Shown: positions 8,713 to 18,134, counted from the first letter of the stretch. The stretch: 64,000 nt of DNA from SLRI01 sp964402505 (GCA_964402505.1 CAYOCP010000024.1:1-64000), one strand, 5' to 3'. Notes: generated by a model from the letters alone, not told the origin. Numbers and translations: made by a program.

Positions 8713-9087
8713 CTAAATCGCGAACGACGTCCCGCAGCCACACGAGGCGGTCGCGTTGGGATTGGTGACCCGGAAATAGGAACCCGTCAGATCCTCGACG
8801 AAATCGAGCTCCGAGCCCAGGACATACATCAGCGACATGCCGTCGACCACAACCGTGATACCGTCCTTCTCGATCATCACATCGTCTGGCTCGCTGTCGC
8901 GATCGAGGGCGAAGCCGTATTGAAAGCCGGAGCAGCCGCCGCCAGATACGCTCACTCTGAGACGCAAATCGGGAGCGGCTTCGGCCTCGATGATCCGCCT
9001 GATCCGGCGCGCAGCGCTCGCGGTAACGGTCAGCGGCGCAGGCCGCGTCTCCCTCGCGACAGCGTCACCTGCCTTGATCTCGGTCAT
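8713..9087 (-). CDS. erpA: iron-sulfur cluster insertion protein ErpA (A-type carrier)
   Basis: The 124-residue A-type Fe-S carrier has the three conserved cysteines: one in GGGCSGFQY near residue 52 and two in ASCGCG near residue 116. ErpA/IscA proteins receive [2Fe-2S] or [4Fe-4S] clusters from a scaffold and pass them to apo-enzymes such as IspH. An ispH gene lies about 16 kb away, and several Fe-S enzymes are encoded in this window. The gene is divergent from the dGTPase gene with about 60 bp between starts, an arrangement common in Alphaproteobacteria. ErpA is favoured over IscA from this context. Confidence 0.9.
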   Translation of the reverse strand: MTEIKAGDAVARETRPAPLTVTASAARRIRRIIEAEAAPDLRLRVSVSGGGCSGFQYGFALDRDSEPDDVMIEKDGITVVVDGMSLMYVLGSELDFVEDLTGSYFRVTNPNATASCGCGTSFAI

Positions 9088-9148
9088 GGCACGAACCTAT
9101 GCTCCGACACGTTCTCCAGATACGAGCTATGTAAGAAGCGGCTGACCC

Positions 9149-10333
9149 TTGTCAAACCGGCCATCGCCCGACCGGGTCGCTCCCGGGGGTCCGCGTGCGC
9201 CCCATGCGGCACGGACCCTTAGCGGTCGCCTCGTCGACGAGCCGGCGAGCGGCCTGCGCAGCGCCTTTCAGCGCGACCGCGATCGCATCGTCCATTCGAC
9301 GGCATTCCGCCGGCTCGAGTACAAGACGCAGGTGCTCGTCAATTTCGAAGGCGACCATTTCCGCACGCGGCTGACCCACAGCCTCGAGGTGGCGCAGATC
9401 GCGCGCACCCTCTCGCGGGTGCTCGAACTCGACGAGGATCTGGCCGAGGCGCTGGCATTGGCACACGATCTCGGCCATAGCCCGTTCGGCCATGCTGGTG
9501 AATGGGCGCTCGACGCGGCGCTCCGATCCTTCGGCGGCTTCGATCACAACATACAGACTTTCCGGGTGGTCACCCGGCTCGAGCAGCGATACGCGCTCTT
9601 TGACGGCCTGAATCTCACTGTCGAAACGCTGGAAGGGCTGGTCAAGCACAACGGACCCCAGTTGGCACCTGCCGCGGCCATTGCCGATCATCCTCTCGCG
9701 GCCGCAATGCAGCTCGACTTGCAGCCCCCGCTCGAGGCGCAGATTGCGGCGATCGCCGATGATGTCGCCTACTGCAACCACGACCTCGATGACGGACTGA
9801 GGGCAGGCTTCTTCGAGCTCGCAGACTTGCGCGGCCTGCCGGTCGTGGGCTCCGTCGTTACCGAGGTTCGGTCCGTTCATCCGGACGTCGACGCGCGGCG
9901 CCTGATTCACGAGACCAATCGCCGGCTGATCGACCGGATGATTCAGGACCTCGTCGCCGAGACGCAGCGTCGGCTCAAGGAAGTGAGTCCACGTTCCACA
10001 CAGGATGTGCGCGAGGCCGGTCGGCCGCTCGCCGGCTTCTCGACAGGCATGGCGTCGGCCATCGCCGAGTTGCGCCACTTCTTGCATGTGCGCATGTACC
10101 GCCACTACAAGGTCAACCGCATGGCGCGAAAGGCGCAGCGGCTGGTGACCGACCTGGTTCAGGTGCTGCTCGATGCGCCGGAATGCCTGCCGGACCGATG
10201 GCAGCAGCGAGCCGGTGCGCCGGGCAGCGCCTCGACGGCGAGCGCGGTGCGAGACTACGTGGCCGGCATGACCGATCGTTACGCGGTCGATGAGCACGAA
10301 CGCCTGTTCAAGCTCACCGGATTTCGCTCCTGA
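9149..10333 (+). CDS. deoxyguanosinetriphosphate triphosphohydrolase-like protein
   Basis: The 394-residue HD-domain phosphohydrolase has metal ligands visible as His in FRTRLTHSLEVAQIART, His-Asp in LALAHDLGHSPFGH and a distal Asp in IADDVAYCNHD. The family splits dNTPs to deoxynucleosides and tripolyphosphate. This short (about 400 aa) class is typical of Alphaproteobacteria and is called dGTPase-like because its specificity varies. The start is a TTG at 9149, and no in-frame ATG is better placed. It is followed after 34 bp by argS, its usual neighbour. Confidence 0.88.
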   Translation: MSNRPSPDRVAPGGPRAPHAARTLSGRLVDEPASGLRSAFQRDRDRIVHSTAFRRLEYKTQVLVNFEGDHFRTRLTHSLEVAQIARTLSRVLELDEDLAEALALAHDLGHSPFGHAGEWALDAALRSFGGFDHNIQTFRVVTRLEQRYALFDGLNLTVETLEGLVKHNGPQLAPAAAIADHPLAAAMQLDLQPPLEAQIAAIADDVAYCNHDLDDGLRAGFFELADLRGLPVVGSVVTEVRSVHPDVDARRLIHETNRRLIDRMIQDLVAETQRRLKEVSPRSTQDVREAGRPLAGFSTGMASAIAELRHFLHVRMYRHYKVNRMARKAQRLVTDLVQVLLDAPECLPDRWQQRAGAPGSASTASAVRDYVAGMTDRYAVDEHERLFKLTGFRS

Positions 10334-10367
10334 CGGGCTATCGGCCGCCCTGCGCCATCAGTCGGAT

Positions 10368-12122
10368 ATGTGGATGGACCTCTTCGACACCCTTCTTTCG
10401 GCCGTGCAAGCGGCGCTCCGCCGGTTGATCGACGCGGGGCGGCTGCCCGCCGAGCTGCCGCTCGACCGGATCACGGTCGAGCCGCCGCGCGAACGGAGCC
10501 ATGGTGACGCCGCGACCAACGCCGCCCTCGTCCTGGCCAAGCCGGCCCGGGCACGGCCTCTCGCCATCGCCGAAATGCTGGCCGGGGAGCTCGGTGGCGA
10601 GGCGATGCTGGCAACGGTGGAGGCAGTCCCACCCGGCTTCGTCAACATGCGCTTCACGACGGAATTCGTGCAGGCGCAGGTCGGCGTCATTCTCGAGGCG
10701 GGCGACGATTACGGCCGGTCCACCGTCGGCCAGGGCCGGGCCGTCAACGTCGAATTCTGCTCCGCCAATCCAACCGGTCCCCTGCATGTCGGGCACGGGC
10801 GCGGCACCGTCTTCGGTGACGCCCTGGCTGCACTCCTCTCGCATGCGGGGTTTGCGGTCGTGCGTGAATACTACATCAATGACGGCGGCGCGCAGATCGA
10901 GGTCCTCGCGCGATCGATCCACCACCGCTATCGCGAGGCGCTCGGCGACGAGCCGGGGCCGGTGCCGCAGGGCCTCTATCCGCTCGAGGAGCTGGTGCCG
11001 GTTGCCCGCGCCATTGCCGAGCGCGACGGCACGCATTGGCGCAACCGGCTGGAGCAGGAATGGCTCGATCCTTTCGGCCGCGAGGGCGTCTCCTGGATGA
11101 TGCGCCGGATCGAGGCCGATCTGGCGGCCCTGGGTGTCATATTCGACGTCTTCACCTCCGAGCGGGCGCTCGTCGAGGCGGGGCGGATCGACCTGGCGCT
11201 GGCACGACTGGATGAGCTCGGCCTGCTCTACACCGGCACCCTGCCGCCGCCCAAGGGCAAGCCGGTCGACGACTGGGAGCCCGTCCCGCAACTCCTCTTC
11301 CGGTCCACGGCCTATGGCGACGATGTGGACCGGCCGCTGAAGCGCTCGACCGGTGCCTGGACCTATTTCGCCGCCGATCTCGCCTATCATCTGGACAAGT
11401 TCGAGCGCGGCTTTCCCCTGATGATCGATGTCTGGGGCGCCGACCATGGCGGCTACGTCAAGCGACTGCAGGCGGCAGTCGAGGCTCTGAGCCAGGGTGC
11501 CGGTCGGCTAGAGGTGCGGCTCTGCCAGCTCGTCAACCTGCTCGACGGTGGCCAGCCCCTGAAGATGTCCAAGCGGGCGGGGCGCATCGTCAACTTGCGC
11601 GACGTCATCGACGAGGTCGGCAAGGACGCTTTTCGCTTCATCATGCTGACCCGAAAGAACGACGCGGCGCTCGACTTCGATCTCGCCAGGGTGGTCGAGC
11701 AATCCAAGGACAATCCGGTCTTCTACGTGCAATATGCTCATGCCCGGATCTGCTCGGTGCTGCGCAATGCCCGGGTCGACGGACAGGATGCGGGGCCGGC
11801 GACACCGGACGGGGCTCTCCTCGCACTGCTCGTCGAACCGGCCGAGCTGACGCTCATTCGGACTGCGGCGCTCTTCCCGCGCGTGGTGGTGAACGCCGCC
11901 CTGCAACATGAGCCGCATCGCATCGCTTTTTTCCTGCACGAGCTGGCGAGCGACTTCCATGCTCTGTGGACTCGGGGCAATGAAGAGGCTGGGCTGCGTT
12001 TTCTTCGGGCCGACGAGCCGGCGCTCAGCCAGGCGCGCCTCGTGATGCTTCGGGCGGTCCGGCAGGTGCTTGCCAACGGGCTGCGAATCATGGGCGTTAC
12101 GCCGGTGGCTGAAATGCACTAG
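10368..12122 (+). CDS. argS: arginyl-tRNA synthetase
   Basis: This class I synthetase of 584 residues charges tRNA-Arg. The HIGH signature appears as HVGHGRG (in NPTGPLHVGH) near residue 145. The KMSKS equivalent is KMSKRAG near residue 405, followed by a helical anticodon-binding DALR domain. The N-terminal domain (first 110 residues) fits the ArgS tRNA-recognition domain. A longer frame begins at 10290 but overlaps the dGTPase gene, so ATG at 10368 (or 10374) is preferred. It is an essential cytoplasmic enzyme, and its downstream SPOR-domain neighbour is the usual alphaproteobacterial order. Confidence 0.95.
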   Translation: MWMDLFDTLLSAVQAALRRLIDAGRLPAELPLDRITVEPPRERSHGDAATNAALVLAKPARARPLAIAEMLAGELGGEAMLATVEAVPPGFVNMRFTTEFVQAQVGVILEAGDDYGRSTVGQGRAVNVEFCSANPTGPLHVGHGRGTVFGDALAALLSHAGFAVVREYYINDGGAQIEVLARSIHHRYREALGDEPGPVPQGLYPLEELVPVARAIAERDGTHWRNRLEQEWLDPFGREGVSWMMRRIEADLAALGVIFDVFTSERALVEAGRIDLALARLDELGLLYTGTLPPPKGKPVDDWEPVPQLLFRSTAYGDDVDRPLKRSTGAWTYFAADLAYHLDKFERGFPLMIDVWGADHGGYVKRLQAAVEALSQGAGRLEVRLCQLVNLLDGGQPLKMSKRAGRIVNLRDVIDEVGKDAFRFIMLTRKNDAALDFDLARVVEQSKDNPVFYVQYAHARICSVLRNARVDGQDAGPATPDGALLALLVEPAELTLIRTAALFPRVVVNAALQHEPHRIAFFLHELASDFHALWTRGNEEAGLRFLRADEPALSQARLVMLRAVRQVLANGLRIMGVTPVAEMH

Positions 12123-12170
12123 GTCATTGGTCGAGCTCCACGTCGGGGCTGGCAAGGGATCGGACGGAAG

Positions 12171-13259
12171 ATGAAAGAGGCACGACCGCACGAGGCGATC
12201 GACGAGAACTCGGTCGACGTGGCGGCGCTCCGCCGCACGCCGGCGCAGGCCAGACCGAGACGACGCTACCGCGGCATCGTCATTGGCGGACTCGTCGCCG
12301 TGGTGCTCATCCTCTTCGTCTCGGTCGTCTGGTTCGCCTATCAGGACATGATGCCGGGCGGCGACGAGGCGCCGCCGGTGGTGCGGGCCGAGGTCGGGCC
12401 GCTCAAGCGGGCGCCGGACGAGCGAGGCGGTGCGCCCGTGGTGAACGAGGAGTCGGTGGTCGTCCAAGCGCTCAACGAGCCCGATGCGCCGGTCCGGGTC
12501 GAGCGCCTGATTCCGCGCGACGAGCCGGCGCCACGCTCGGCCGCCGATGTCATTCCCGATGTTCTGCAGGCCGAGCCGGCCCCGCCGGAGGCGGCGGCCG
12601 ACAGCCTCGATGCCATGCTCGCCGATCTGGCCGAAGGGCCGCAGGAGCTGCGTGACATCGAGCCCGGCAACGGCGATGCCACGGTGGCCCCGATCGACGG
12701 GGAGCAGGTCGTCGGGGCTCCGAAAGCTGCCCCGGAAAGCGCGGCCGTTCCGGTTCCTTCACCGCCGACCGCCGTGACCGCGACACCGACCGAGTCGCAG
12801 GCGCCGAAAGCACCGGCTTCGGTCCCGCGCGAAACGAATGTTCCCGCCATCGCCACGCCGTCCCCCGCGACCGCGCCCGCAAAGCGCACGGCCGCTCCCG
12901 AACCGACGCCTGCCCGAACAGCCGTCCCGGCGCCCGTGCCGCCGCCGGCGCCCGAAGAGCGCAACGTACAAGCAGCCGCGCTACCGGCAGCCTCGGGCGA
13001 GCTCGCGTCGAGCTTCCGCCTGCAGCTCCTGGCGGTGCGTGACGAAGCGGCCGCCGCGACCGCCTGGACGGACCTGCAGCGGAAGTTCCCGGCGGTGCTC
13101 GGCGCACTGCGCAGCAGGATCGAACAGGCGAAGGTCGGCGGCAACACCTTCTACAGGCTGCAAGCCGGACCCTTTCAGGGCCGCGACGCGGCGGATCGGG
13201 CCTGCCGGGCCCTGCAGCAGGGCGGCAGCGACTGCTTCATCGTCGGGCCGACTTCTTGA
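12171..13259 (+). CDS. SPOR-domain cell-envelope protein
   Basis: The 362-residue protein has a cytoplasmic N-terminus (about 45 residues) and one membrane span (about 43-63, IVIGGLVAVVLILFVSVVW). A long Pro/Ala-rich periplasmic linker (about 100-265) follows. The SPOR domain occupies the last 80 residues (FRLQLLAVRDEA...GPF). SPOR domains bind denuded septal peptidoglycan glycans and bring proteins to the division site. Position between argS and nagZ is conserved in Alphaproteobacteria. Its low-complexity linker produces long open frames on the other strand, which are not genes. The stop overlaps the TTG start of nagZ. Confidence 0.85.
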   Translation: MKEARPHEAIDENSVDVAALRRTPAQARPRRRYRGIVIGGLVAVVLILFVSVVWFAYQDMMPGGDEAPPVVRAEVGPLKRAPDERGGAPVVNEESVVVQALNEPDAPVRVERLIPRDEPAPRSAADVIPDVLQAEPAPPEAAADSLDAMLADLAEGPQELRDIEPGNGDATVAPIDGEQVVGAPKAAPESAAVPVPSPPTAVTATPTESQAPKAPASVPRETNVPAIATPSPATAPAKRTAAPEPTPARTAVPAPVPPPAPEERNVQAAALPAASGELASSFRLQLLAVRDEAAAATAWTDLQRKFPAVLGALRSRIEQAKVGGNTFYRLQAGPFQGRDAADRACRALQQGGSDCFIVGPTS

Positions 13260-14296
13260 GCGCGGCGGAAGGCCCACGCCCTGCAAGGGCCGCCATCGTC
13301 GGCATTGCCGGCGCCGTTCTCGAGCCGCACGAGCGTCGCCTGCTCGAGGCGCAGCCGCCCGCGGGCTTCATCCTGTTCAAGCGCAACTGCCGGAGTCGGA
13401 CGCAGCTCGCGGCGCTGACCGAAGAGCTGCGGGCGCTTTTTCCCGACCGGTGGGTGCCGATTCTGGTCGATCAGGAAGGTGGCCGGGTGCAGAGGCTGGG
13501 TCCGCCGCACTGGCCGCAGCTCTGGCCGGCGAGGCTGTTGGGCCGGCTGGCCGAGCGCGACCCGTCGGCCGGCGAGACGGCCGCCGCCTTGCAGGCGCGG
13601 GCGATCGCCGCAATTCTCGGCGAGGTCGGTATCGACATCGTCTGCGCGCCCTGCCTCGATCTGCTCACGCCGGAGACAACGCAGGCCATTGGCGATCGGG
13701 CCTTCGCCGCCGACCCCGCGCTCGTTGCCCGACTTGGCCGCGTCACCGCCGCGACACTTCTTGCTGCGGGCATCCTGCCGGTGATCAAGCATCTGCCCGG
13801 CCACGGCCGGGCGACCTGCGACAGCCATCGCGAGCTGCCCACGGTCCTGGCCGGCCGGTCGGTTCTGGATGCCACCGACTGGCAGGCCTTCCGACCGCTG
13901 GCCGACCTGCCGCTCGGCATGACCGCGCATATCGTCTTCGCCGCCATCGATCCGGATCGACCGGCGACCCAGTCGCCGAAGGTGATTGCTGATGTGATCC
14001 ATGGTGCTATCGGCTTCGACGGCATTCTTATGAGCGATGACCTCGGCATGGAGGCTCTCTCCGGGCCGGTCGCCGACCGCGCGAAGGCGGCGCTCGCCGC
14101 GGGCTGCGATCTCGCCCTGCATTGCAACGGCGACTTCGACGAGCTCACCGCGGTCCTGAACGCCGTGCCGCGGCTGGAGTCGCGGAAGATGGCGAAACTT
14201 CAGGCATTGCGACCGCGGCCGGTTGCGGCAGAACCTTTGAACGAGCTGGTGTCGGCGCTCTCCGGCTTGCTCGAGAGCGAGTTCGGCAGTGCCTGA
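13256..14296 (+). CDS. nagZ: beta-N-acetylhexosaminidase NagZ (GH3)
   Basis: The 346-residue single-domain GH3 enzyme shows VDQEGGRVQRL near residue 70, HLPGHGRATCDSH (general acid/base His and Asp) near 180 and the nucleophile Asp in LMSDDLGM near 260. NagZ removes GlcNAc from cytoplasmic anhydromuropeptides in peptidoglycan recycling. No signal peptide is seen, in keeping with a cytosolic role. The start TTG overlaps the preceding TGA as TTGA, so it is translationally coupled to the SPOR gene. It also overlaps the next gene by 8 bases. Confidence 0.92.
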   Translation: MSAAEGPRPARAAIVGIAGAVLEPHERRLLEAQPPAGFILFKRNCRSRTQLAALTEELRALFPDRWVPILVDQEGGRVQRLGPPHWPQLWPARLLGRLAERDPSAGETAAALQARAIAAILGEVGIDIVCAPCLDLLTPETTQAIGDRAFAADPALVARLGRVTAATLLAAGILPVIKHLPGHGRATCDSHRELPTVLAGRSVLDATDWQAFRPLADLPLGMTAHIVFAAIDPDRPATQSPKVIADVIHGAIGFDGILMSDDLGMEALSGPVADRAKAALAAGCDLALHCNGDFDELTAVLNAVPRLESRKMAKLQALRPRPVAAEPLNELVSALSGLLESEFGSA

Positions 14297-14978
14297 TCTC
14301 GTCACGCTCGGCCACACGCTCTCGGTCTGGTTCCTGCCGGTGGTGACCGCCATCACGCTGCACGAGGCGGCGCATGCCTGGGCCGCCAACCGTCTCGGCG
14401 ACAGCACGGCGAAGTCGCTAGGCCGACTCAGCTTCAATCCCATCCGGCACGTCGACCCGTTCGGCACGTTCATCCTCCCCGGACTTCTGCTCGTTGTGGG
14501 TGCCCCTTTCATTTTCGGCTGGGCCAAGCCCGTCCCGGTCGCCTTCCATCGCCTGCGCAATCCGAAGCGCGACATGATCTGGGTGGCGCTTGCCGGGCCG
14601 GCCATCAATATCGCCATGGCCCTGGTGGCGGCGGTGCTGATGCACGCCTTTCTCGGATCGCGGAGCGCGGTCGGGCAATGGATATGGTACAATCTCGACA
14701 ACGCGCTGCTCATCAACGTCGTTCTCGCCTGCTTCAACATGCTGCCGCTACTGCCGCTCGATGGAGGCCGGGTGCTGACGGGGCTGCTGCCCACGCCTCT
14801 CGCGATCCGGTTCGCCCGCACCGAGCGCTACGGTCTCTTCATCCTGCTCGGCGTCATCTTCGTCCTGCCGCTGCTCGCGCGCGAGCTGGGCTTCGCCATC
14901 AACCCGCTGGCAACGGTGCTTCTTCCCCTGGTCCAGGGGGTGCATTCGCTGGTTCTGATGCTCGCCGGATGGGGCTGA
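14289..14978 (+). CDS. site-2 protease family (M50) membrane metalloprotease
   Basis: The 229-residue polytopic protein has the zinc motif HEAAH (about residue 22) in a first membrane segment and the third ligand motif NMLPLLPLDGGRVL near residue 152. These are the M50/S2P signatures. S2P-type proteases cut proteins within the membrane. This short class without a PDZ domain has no firmly known substrate. It starts at GTG, overlaps nagZ by 8 bases and shares a TGATG junction with scpA. The gene sits between nagZ and scpA in many Alphaproteobacteria. Confidence 0.85.
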   Translation: MPDLVTLGHTLSVWFLPVVTAITLHEAAHAWAANRLGDSTAKSLGRLSFNPIRHVDPFGTFILPGLLLVVGAPFIFGWAKPVPVAFHRLRNPKRDMIWVALAGPAINIAMALVAAVLMHAFLGSRSAVGQWIWYNLDNALLINVVLACFNMLPLLPLDGGRVLTGLLPTPLAIRFARTERYGLFILLGVIFVLPLLARELGFAINPLATVLLPLVQGVHSLVLMLAGWG

Positions 14979-15709
14979 TGAGCGAGCTTTCGTCCGATCA
15001 CTTCGTCGTCGATCTCGACGGATTCGAGGGGCCGCTCGACCTGCTGCTCGAGCTCGCCCGGGCGCAGAAGGTCGACCTGTCGCGCATCTCCATCCTGGCG
15101 CTCGCCGACCAGTTCCTCGCCTATCTCGAGGAGGCCCGCGCCCGCGAGCTGGCGCTGGCGGCCGAGTATCTGGTGATGGCGGCCTGGCTCGCCTTCATGA
15201 AATCGCAGCTTCTTTTGCCGAAGGAGGCCCGCGAGGCCGAGGATATCGATGCGATGGCCGAGGCACTGGCCGACCGACTCCGCAAGCTCGAGGCGATCCG
15301 CCGGGCGGTCGGCTGGCTGGAGCTCCGCCCCGAGCTCGACGTGGTGCGTTTTGGGCGCGGGGCACCCGAACCCGCCCCCGTTCGCCACGAGGATCACTGG
15401 CGCGCCGACCTCTCGGGTCTCCTCGATTCCTACGCCCGGCTCATGGCGCGACAGCGACACCAATCGATTCGACTGGTGCCGCGTCGGGCGATGAGCGTGG
15501 AAGCGGCCCTCGACCGGCTGTCGCGCCTGCTGACCGGACGTGAATGGCAGGATTTGGCAGGCTTTCTGCCGCCCGGGCTCAAGGATGTCTTTCTCGGACG
15601 CTCGGCGCTCGCGGCCTCGCTCGTCGCTAGTCTCGAGCTCGCCAAGCGGGGCACTATCGAGATCGACCAGCCGGCACCTTTCGGCCCGATCCGGATCCGG
15701 CGGCGATGA
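14978..15709 (+). CDS. scpA: segregation and condensation protein A
   Basis: The 243-residue kleisin subunit of the SMC-ScpAB complex compacts and separates chromosomes. The N-terminal signature FEGPLDLLLELARAQKVDL (about residues 15-33) and the all-helical body followed by a winged-helix C-terminus fit ScpA. The start ATG is inside the TGATG junction with the protease gene. A much longer in-frame extension from 14678 overlaps that gene and is rejected. It overlaps scpB by four bases, as expected for co-translated partners. Confidence 0.92.
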   Translation: MSELSSDHFVVDLDGFEGPLDLLLELARAQKVDLSRISILALADQFLAYLEEARARELALAAEYLVMAAWLAFMKSQLLLPKEAREAEDIDAMAEALADRLRKLEAIRRAVGWLELRPELDVVRFGRGAPEPAPVRHEDHWRADLSGLLDSYARLMARQRHQSIRLVPRRAMSVEAALDRLSRLLTGREWQDLAGFLPPGLKDVFLGRSALAASLVASLELAKRGTIEIDQPAPFGPIRIRRR

Positions 15710-16329
15710 GCGACGAAACCGCCGCGATGGACGCCAAGCTGGTTGTGGAAGCGCTGCTTTTCCAGAGCCGCGAGCCCCTGGACGAGATGCTGCTTCAGGC
15801 GCATGTCAAAGACGGCAGGCATGTGCTGGCGATCCTCGAGGAGCTCGAGGCCGACTATGCGGGGCGCGGCATCAGGCTCGAGCGGCACGGTCGGCAATGG
15901 GCGTTCCGCACCGCCCCATCCGTGGCACCGCATCTGGAACGCACTGAACCGCGCCGCCGTCGGCTTTCAAGAGCGGCGATGGAGACTCTGGCGATCATCG
16001 CCTACCAGCAGCCCGTCACCCGTGCTGAGATCGAGGCGGTGCGCGGGGTGCCGGTCGCGCGCGGCACGCTCGACCAGCTGGTCGAGGCGGGCTGGGTCCG
16101 GCCCAAGGGGCGCCGCGAGGTGCCGGGCCGGCCGGTGACCTGGGTGACCACGCCGGGCTTTCTCGATCAGTTCCAGCTGGGCTCGCTCGACGATCTGCCG
16201 CGGCTGGACGAGCTGGAGGCGGCCGGCCTCTTCAGGGCCGTCGGCAGCGTGTCGGCAGCCGATGATACGCATGATGCACAGCCTGACCGAACCGGGGTCG
16301 CAGCATCTTCGGGGGCCATCGGGACCTGA
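15706..16329 (+). CDS. scpB: segregation and condensation protein B
   Basis: The 207-residue protein has two winged-helix domains. Residues 5-80 begin DAKLVVEALLFQSREPLDE. The second domain contains METLAIIAYQQPVTRAEIEAVRG (near 90-112), the hallmark of ScpB. It dimerises and binds ScpA within the SMC condensin. The last 30 residues are low-complexity. It is followed by about 100 bases containing a short G/C-rich inverted repeat before tatA. Confidence 0.92.
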   Translation: MSDETAAMDAKLVVEALLFQSREPLDEMLLQAHVKDGRHVLAILEELEADYAGRGIRLERHGRQWAFRTAPSVAPHLERTEPRRRRLSRAAMETLAIIAYQQPVTRAEIEAVRGVPVARGTLDQLVEAGWVRPKGRREVPGRPVTWVTTPGFLDQFQLGSLDDLPRLDELEAAGLFRAVGSVSAADDTHDAQPDRTGVAASSGAIGT

Positions 16330-16427
16330 TTGCGCGGCCCCTTGTTTTTTGCCAGACTGCTGCAACATCCGCGACACGTGCCCTCCCGGCTCCGGGAGAG
16401 AGGACCGCGGCATCAAAAGGGTTCCCC

Positions 16428-16655
16428 ATGAGCATCGGCATTTGGCAGGTCGTCCTGATCCTCGTGATCGTTCTCATCCTGTTCGGCGCGGGCAAGCTGC
16501 CGAAGGTGATGGGCGACGTTGCGTCGGGCGTGAAGAACTTCAAGAAGGGCATGAAGGACGACGATGACGAGCCGGCGCCACGGGCGCTGGGCGACGAGGC
16601 GACGAGCCCCGAGATCAAGATGGACCGGACGAAGGACGAGGCGGCCAAGAGCTAG
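16428..16655 (+). CDS. tatA: Sec-independent translocase subunit TatA
   Basis: The 75-residue protein has one N-terminal membrane span (about 5-20), then the conserved FGAGKLPKVMGD hinge, an amphipathic helix (ASGVKNFKKGMKDD) and an acidic tail. TatA oligomers form the transient pore through which folded proteins cross the inner membrane. It is the first gene of tatABC. The start ATG at 16428 follows a purine-rich stretch. Confidence 0.93.
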   Translation: MSIGIWQVVLILVIVLILFGAGKLPKVMGDVASGVKNFKKGMKDDDDEPAPRALGDEATSPEIKMDRTKDEAAKS

Positions 16656-16695
16656 CTGCGGCAGAAACTGGCACGGTAGCGGCTGAAGGGCGCGC

Positions 16696-17157
16696 ATGTT
16701 CGACATCGGCTGGTCGGAAATGGCCGTTATCATGCTGGTGGCGCTCATCGTCATCGGGCCCAAGGACCTGCCTAAGGTAGCACGGACGATCGGCCGCTGG
16801 ACCGGGCGGGCGCGGGCACTGGCGCGTGACTTCCAGCGCTCGCTCGACGACATGGCGCGCGAGGCGGAGCTCGACGAGATCAAGAAGAGCATCGACCGGA
16901 CCGGCCGAATGGACCTGCGCAAGACCATCAGCGATGCCGTCGATCCGAAGGGCGAGCTCGAGCGCGCCTTCGATGTCGAGGACAAGCAGAAGCGTGGCGC
17001 CGCCGCGAAGCCGAAGGCCGCAGTGCCGAGGATCCCGCCGCCTCCTCCTGCGGTCGAAAAGGCTGCGGTCGCGAGCGGCGGCGGAGCCGGAGTACCGGCC
17101 GAGTCGGGCGAGAACCCGGCATCTCATCCGGACGGGGCCGCCCCGCCCCGCTCCTAG
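16696..17157 (+). CDS. tatB: Sec-independent translocase subunit TatB
   Basis: The 153-residue protein has a single N-terminal span (MFDIGWSEMAVIMLVALIVIGP), then KDLPKVARTIGRW and a long amphipathic helix to about residue 85. A Pro/Ala-rich tail follows. The Glu in the span and the GPKDLP hinge mark it as TatB rather than TatA. With TatC it recognises twin-arginine signal peptides. The coding region lies 40 bp after tatA and 24 bp before tatC. Confidence 0.93.
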   Translation: MFDIGWSEMAVIMLVALIVIGPKDLPKVARTIGRWTGRARALARDFQRSLDDMAREAELDEIKKSIDRTGRMDLRKTISDAVDPKGELERAFDVEDKQKRGAAAKPKAAVPRIPPPPPAVEKAAVASGGGAGVPAESGENPASHPDGAAPPRS

Positions 17158-17181
17158 GCAGACGAACGGACCAGCGTTGCA

Positions 17182-17964
17182 GTGATCAAGGACATCGACG
17201 ACCGCGAGATGCCGCTGCTCGACCATCTGATCGAGCTGCGCAATCGCCTGATGTACAGCGCCGCCGCTATTCTGCTCGGCTTCGTTGTCTGTTATTTCTT
17301 CTCCGAGCAGATATACGCTTTCCTCGTCCGTCCGCTCGCCGCCATCTACGAGGGGCAGACCGGCCGGCGGATGATCTACACGAGTCTTACGGAGGCATTC
17401 TTCACCTATCTGAAGGTCGCCTTCTTCGCCGGTGCCTTCATCACCTTCCCATTCGTCGCCACGCAGCTCTATCTCTTCATCGCTCCCGGCTTGTACCGGA
17501 ACGAGAAGCAGGCCTTCCTGCCGTTCTTGGTGGCGACCCCGGTGCTGTTCTTTCTCGGCGGGGCGATGGTGTACTACGTGATCTTCCCCCTGGCCTGGCG
17601 GTTCTTCGTCAGCTTCGAGACGGTCGGAGGACCCGGCACGCTGCCGATCGAACTCGAAGCGCGCGTCGGGGAATATCTCGATCTGGTGATGAAGCTGATC
17701 TTCGCCTTCGGCTTGTGCTTCCAGCTTCCGGTGGCGTTGACCCTCATGGGCCGGGTCGGGCTCGTCACGGCCGAAGGATTGGCGCGCAACCGGAAATACG
17801 CGATCGTCGGCGTGTTTGTTGTGGCCGCCGTGCTCACGCCGCCGGACGTCATCAGCCAGCTCGGCCTGGGTCTGCCGATCCTGGCCCTGTACGAGATCTC
17901 CATCCACCTCGTGCGGCTCGCCGAGAAGAAGCGGGACGAGAGCGAGGCTGCCGAGGAAGAATGA
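17182..17964 (+). CDS. tatC: Sec-independent translocase subunit TatC
   Basis: The 260-residue protein has six membrane spans. It begins after a short cytoplasmic tip with MPLLDHLIELRNRLMYS, the conserved TatC N-terminus (HLxELRxR). It includes the FxxYLKVA and LFIAPGLY...E motifs, whose conserved Glu helps bind the RR signal. It is the receptor core of the Tat pathway. The start is GTG at 17182. The common neighbour serS does not follow; a tRNA gene on the opposite strand does. Confidence 0.95.
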   Translation: MIKDIDDREMPLLDHLIELRNRLMYSAAAILLGFVVCYFFSEQIYAFLVRPLAAIYEGQTGRRMIYTSLTEAFFTYLKVAFFAGAFITFPFVATQLYLFIAPGLYRNEKQAFLPFLVATPVLFFLGGAMVYYVIFPLAWRFFVSFETVGGPGTLPIELEARVGEYLDLVMKLIFAFGLCFQLPVALTLMGRVGLVTAEGLARNRKYAIVGVFVVAAVLTPPDVISQLGLGLPILALYEISIHLVRLAEKKRDESEAAEEE

Positions 17965-18019
17965 ACGGCGTGGTGGGGCGGGACGATCGTCCGGCTGCAT
18001 TCGCCGCGTATGACGGAAG

Positions 18020-18094
18020 TGGCGACCCCTACGGGAATCGAACCCGTGTTTTCAGCGTGAGAGGCTGACGTCCTGACCGCTAGACGAAGGGGTC
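18020..18094 (-). tRNA. tRNA-Glu (anticodon CTC)
   Basis: Read on the minus strand, the sequence folds into a full cloverleaf. It has a 7-bp acceptor stem (GACCCCT with AGGGGTC), D-loop TCTAGCGGTCAGGA, an anticodon loop with CTC flanked by a GTCAGC/GCTGA stem, and a T-arm with GGTTCGATTCC. Discriminator G and an encoded CCA end at 18020. CTC decodes GAG, a very frequent codon in this GC-rich genome. It lies between tatC and an RNA methyltransferase gene. Confidence 0.95.
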
Positions 18095-18134
18095 GCGAGC
18101 GATGGCTCGTAGGTAGAAGCTCGAGCCTCCGCGA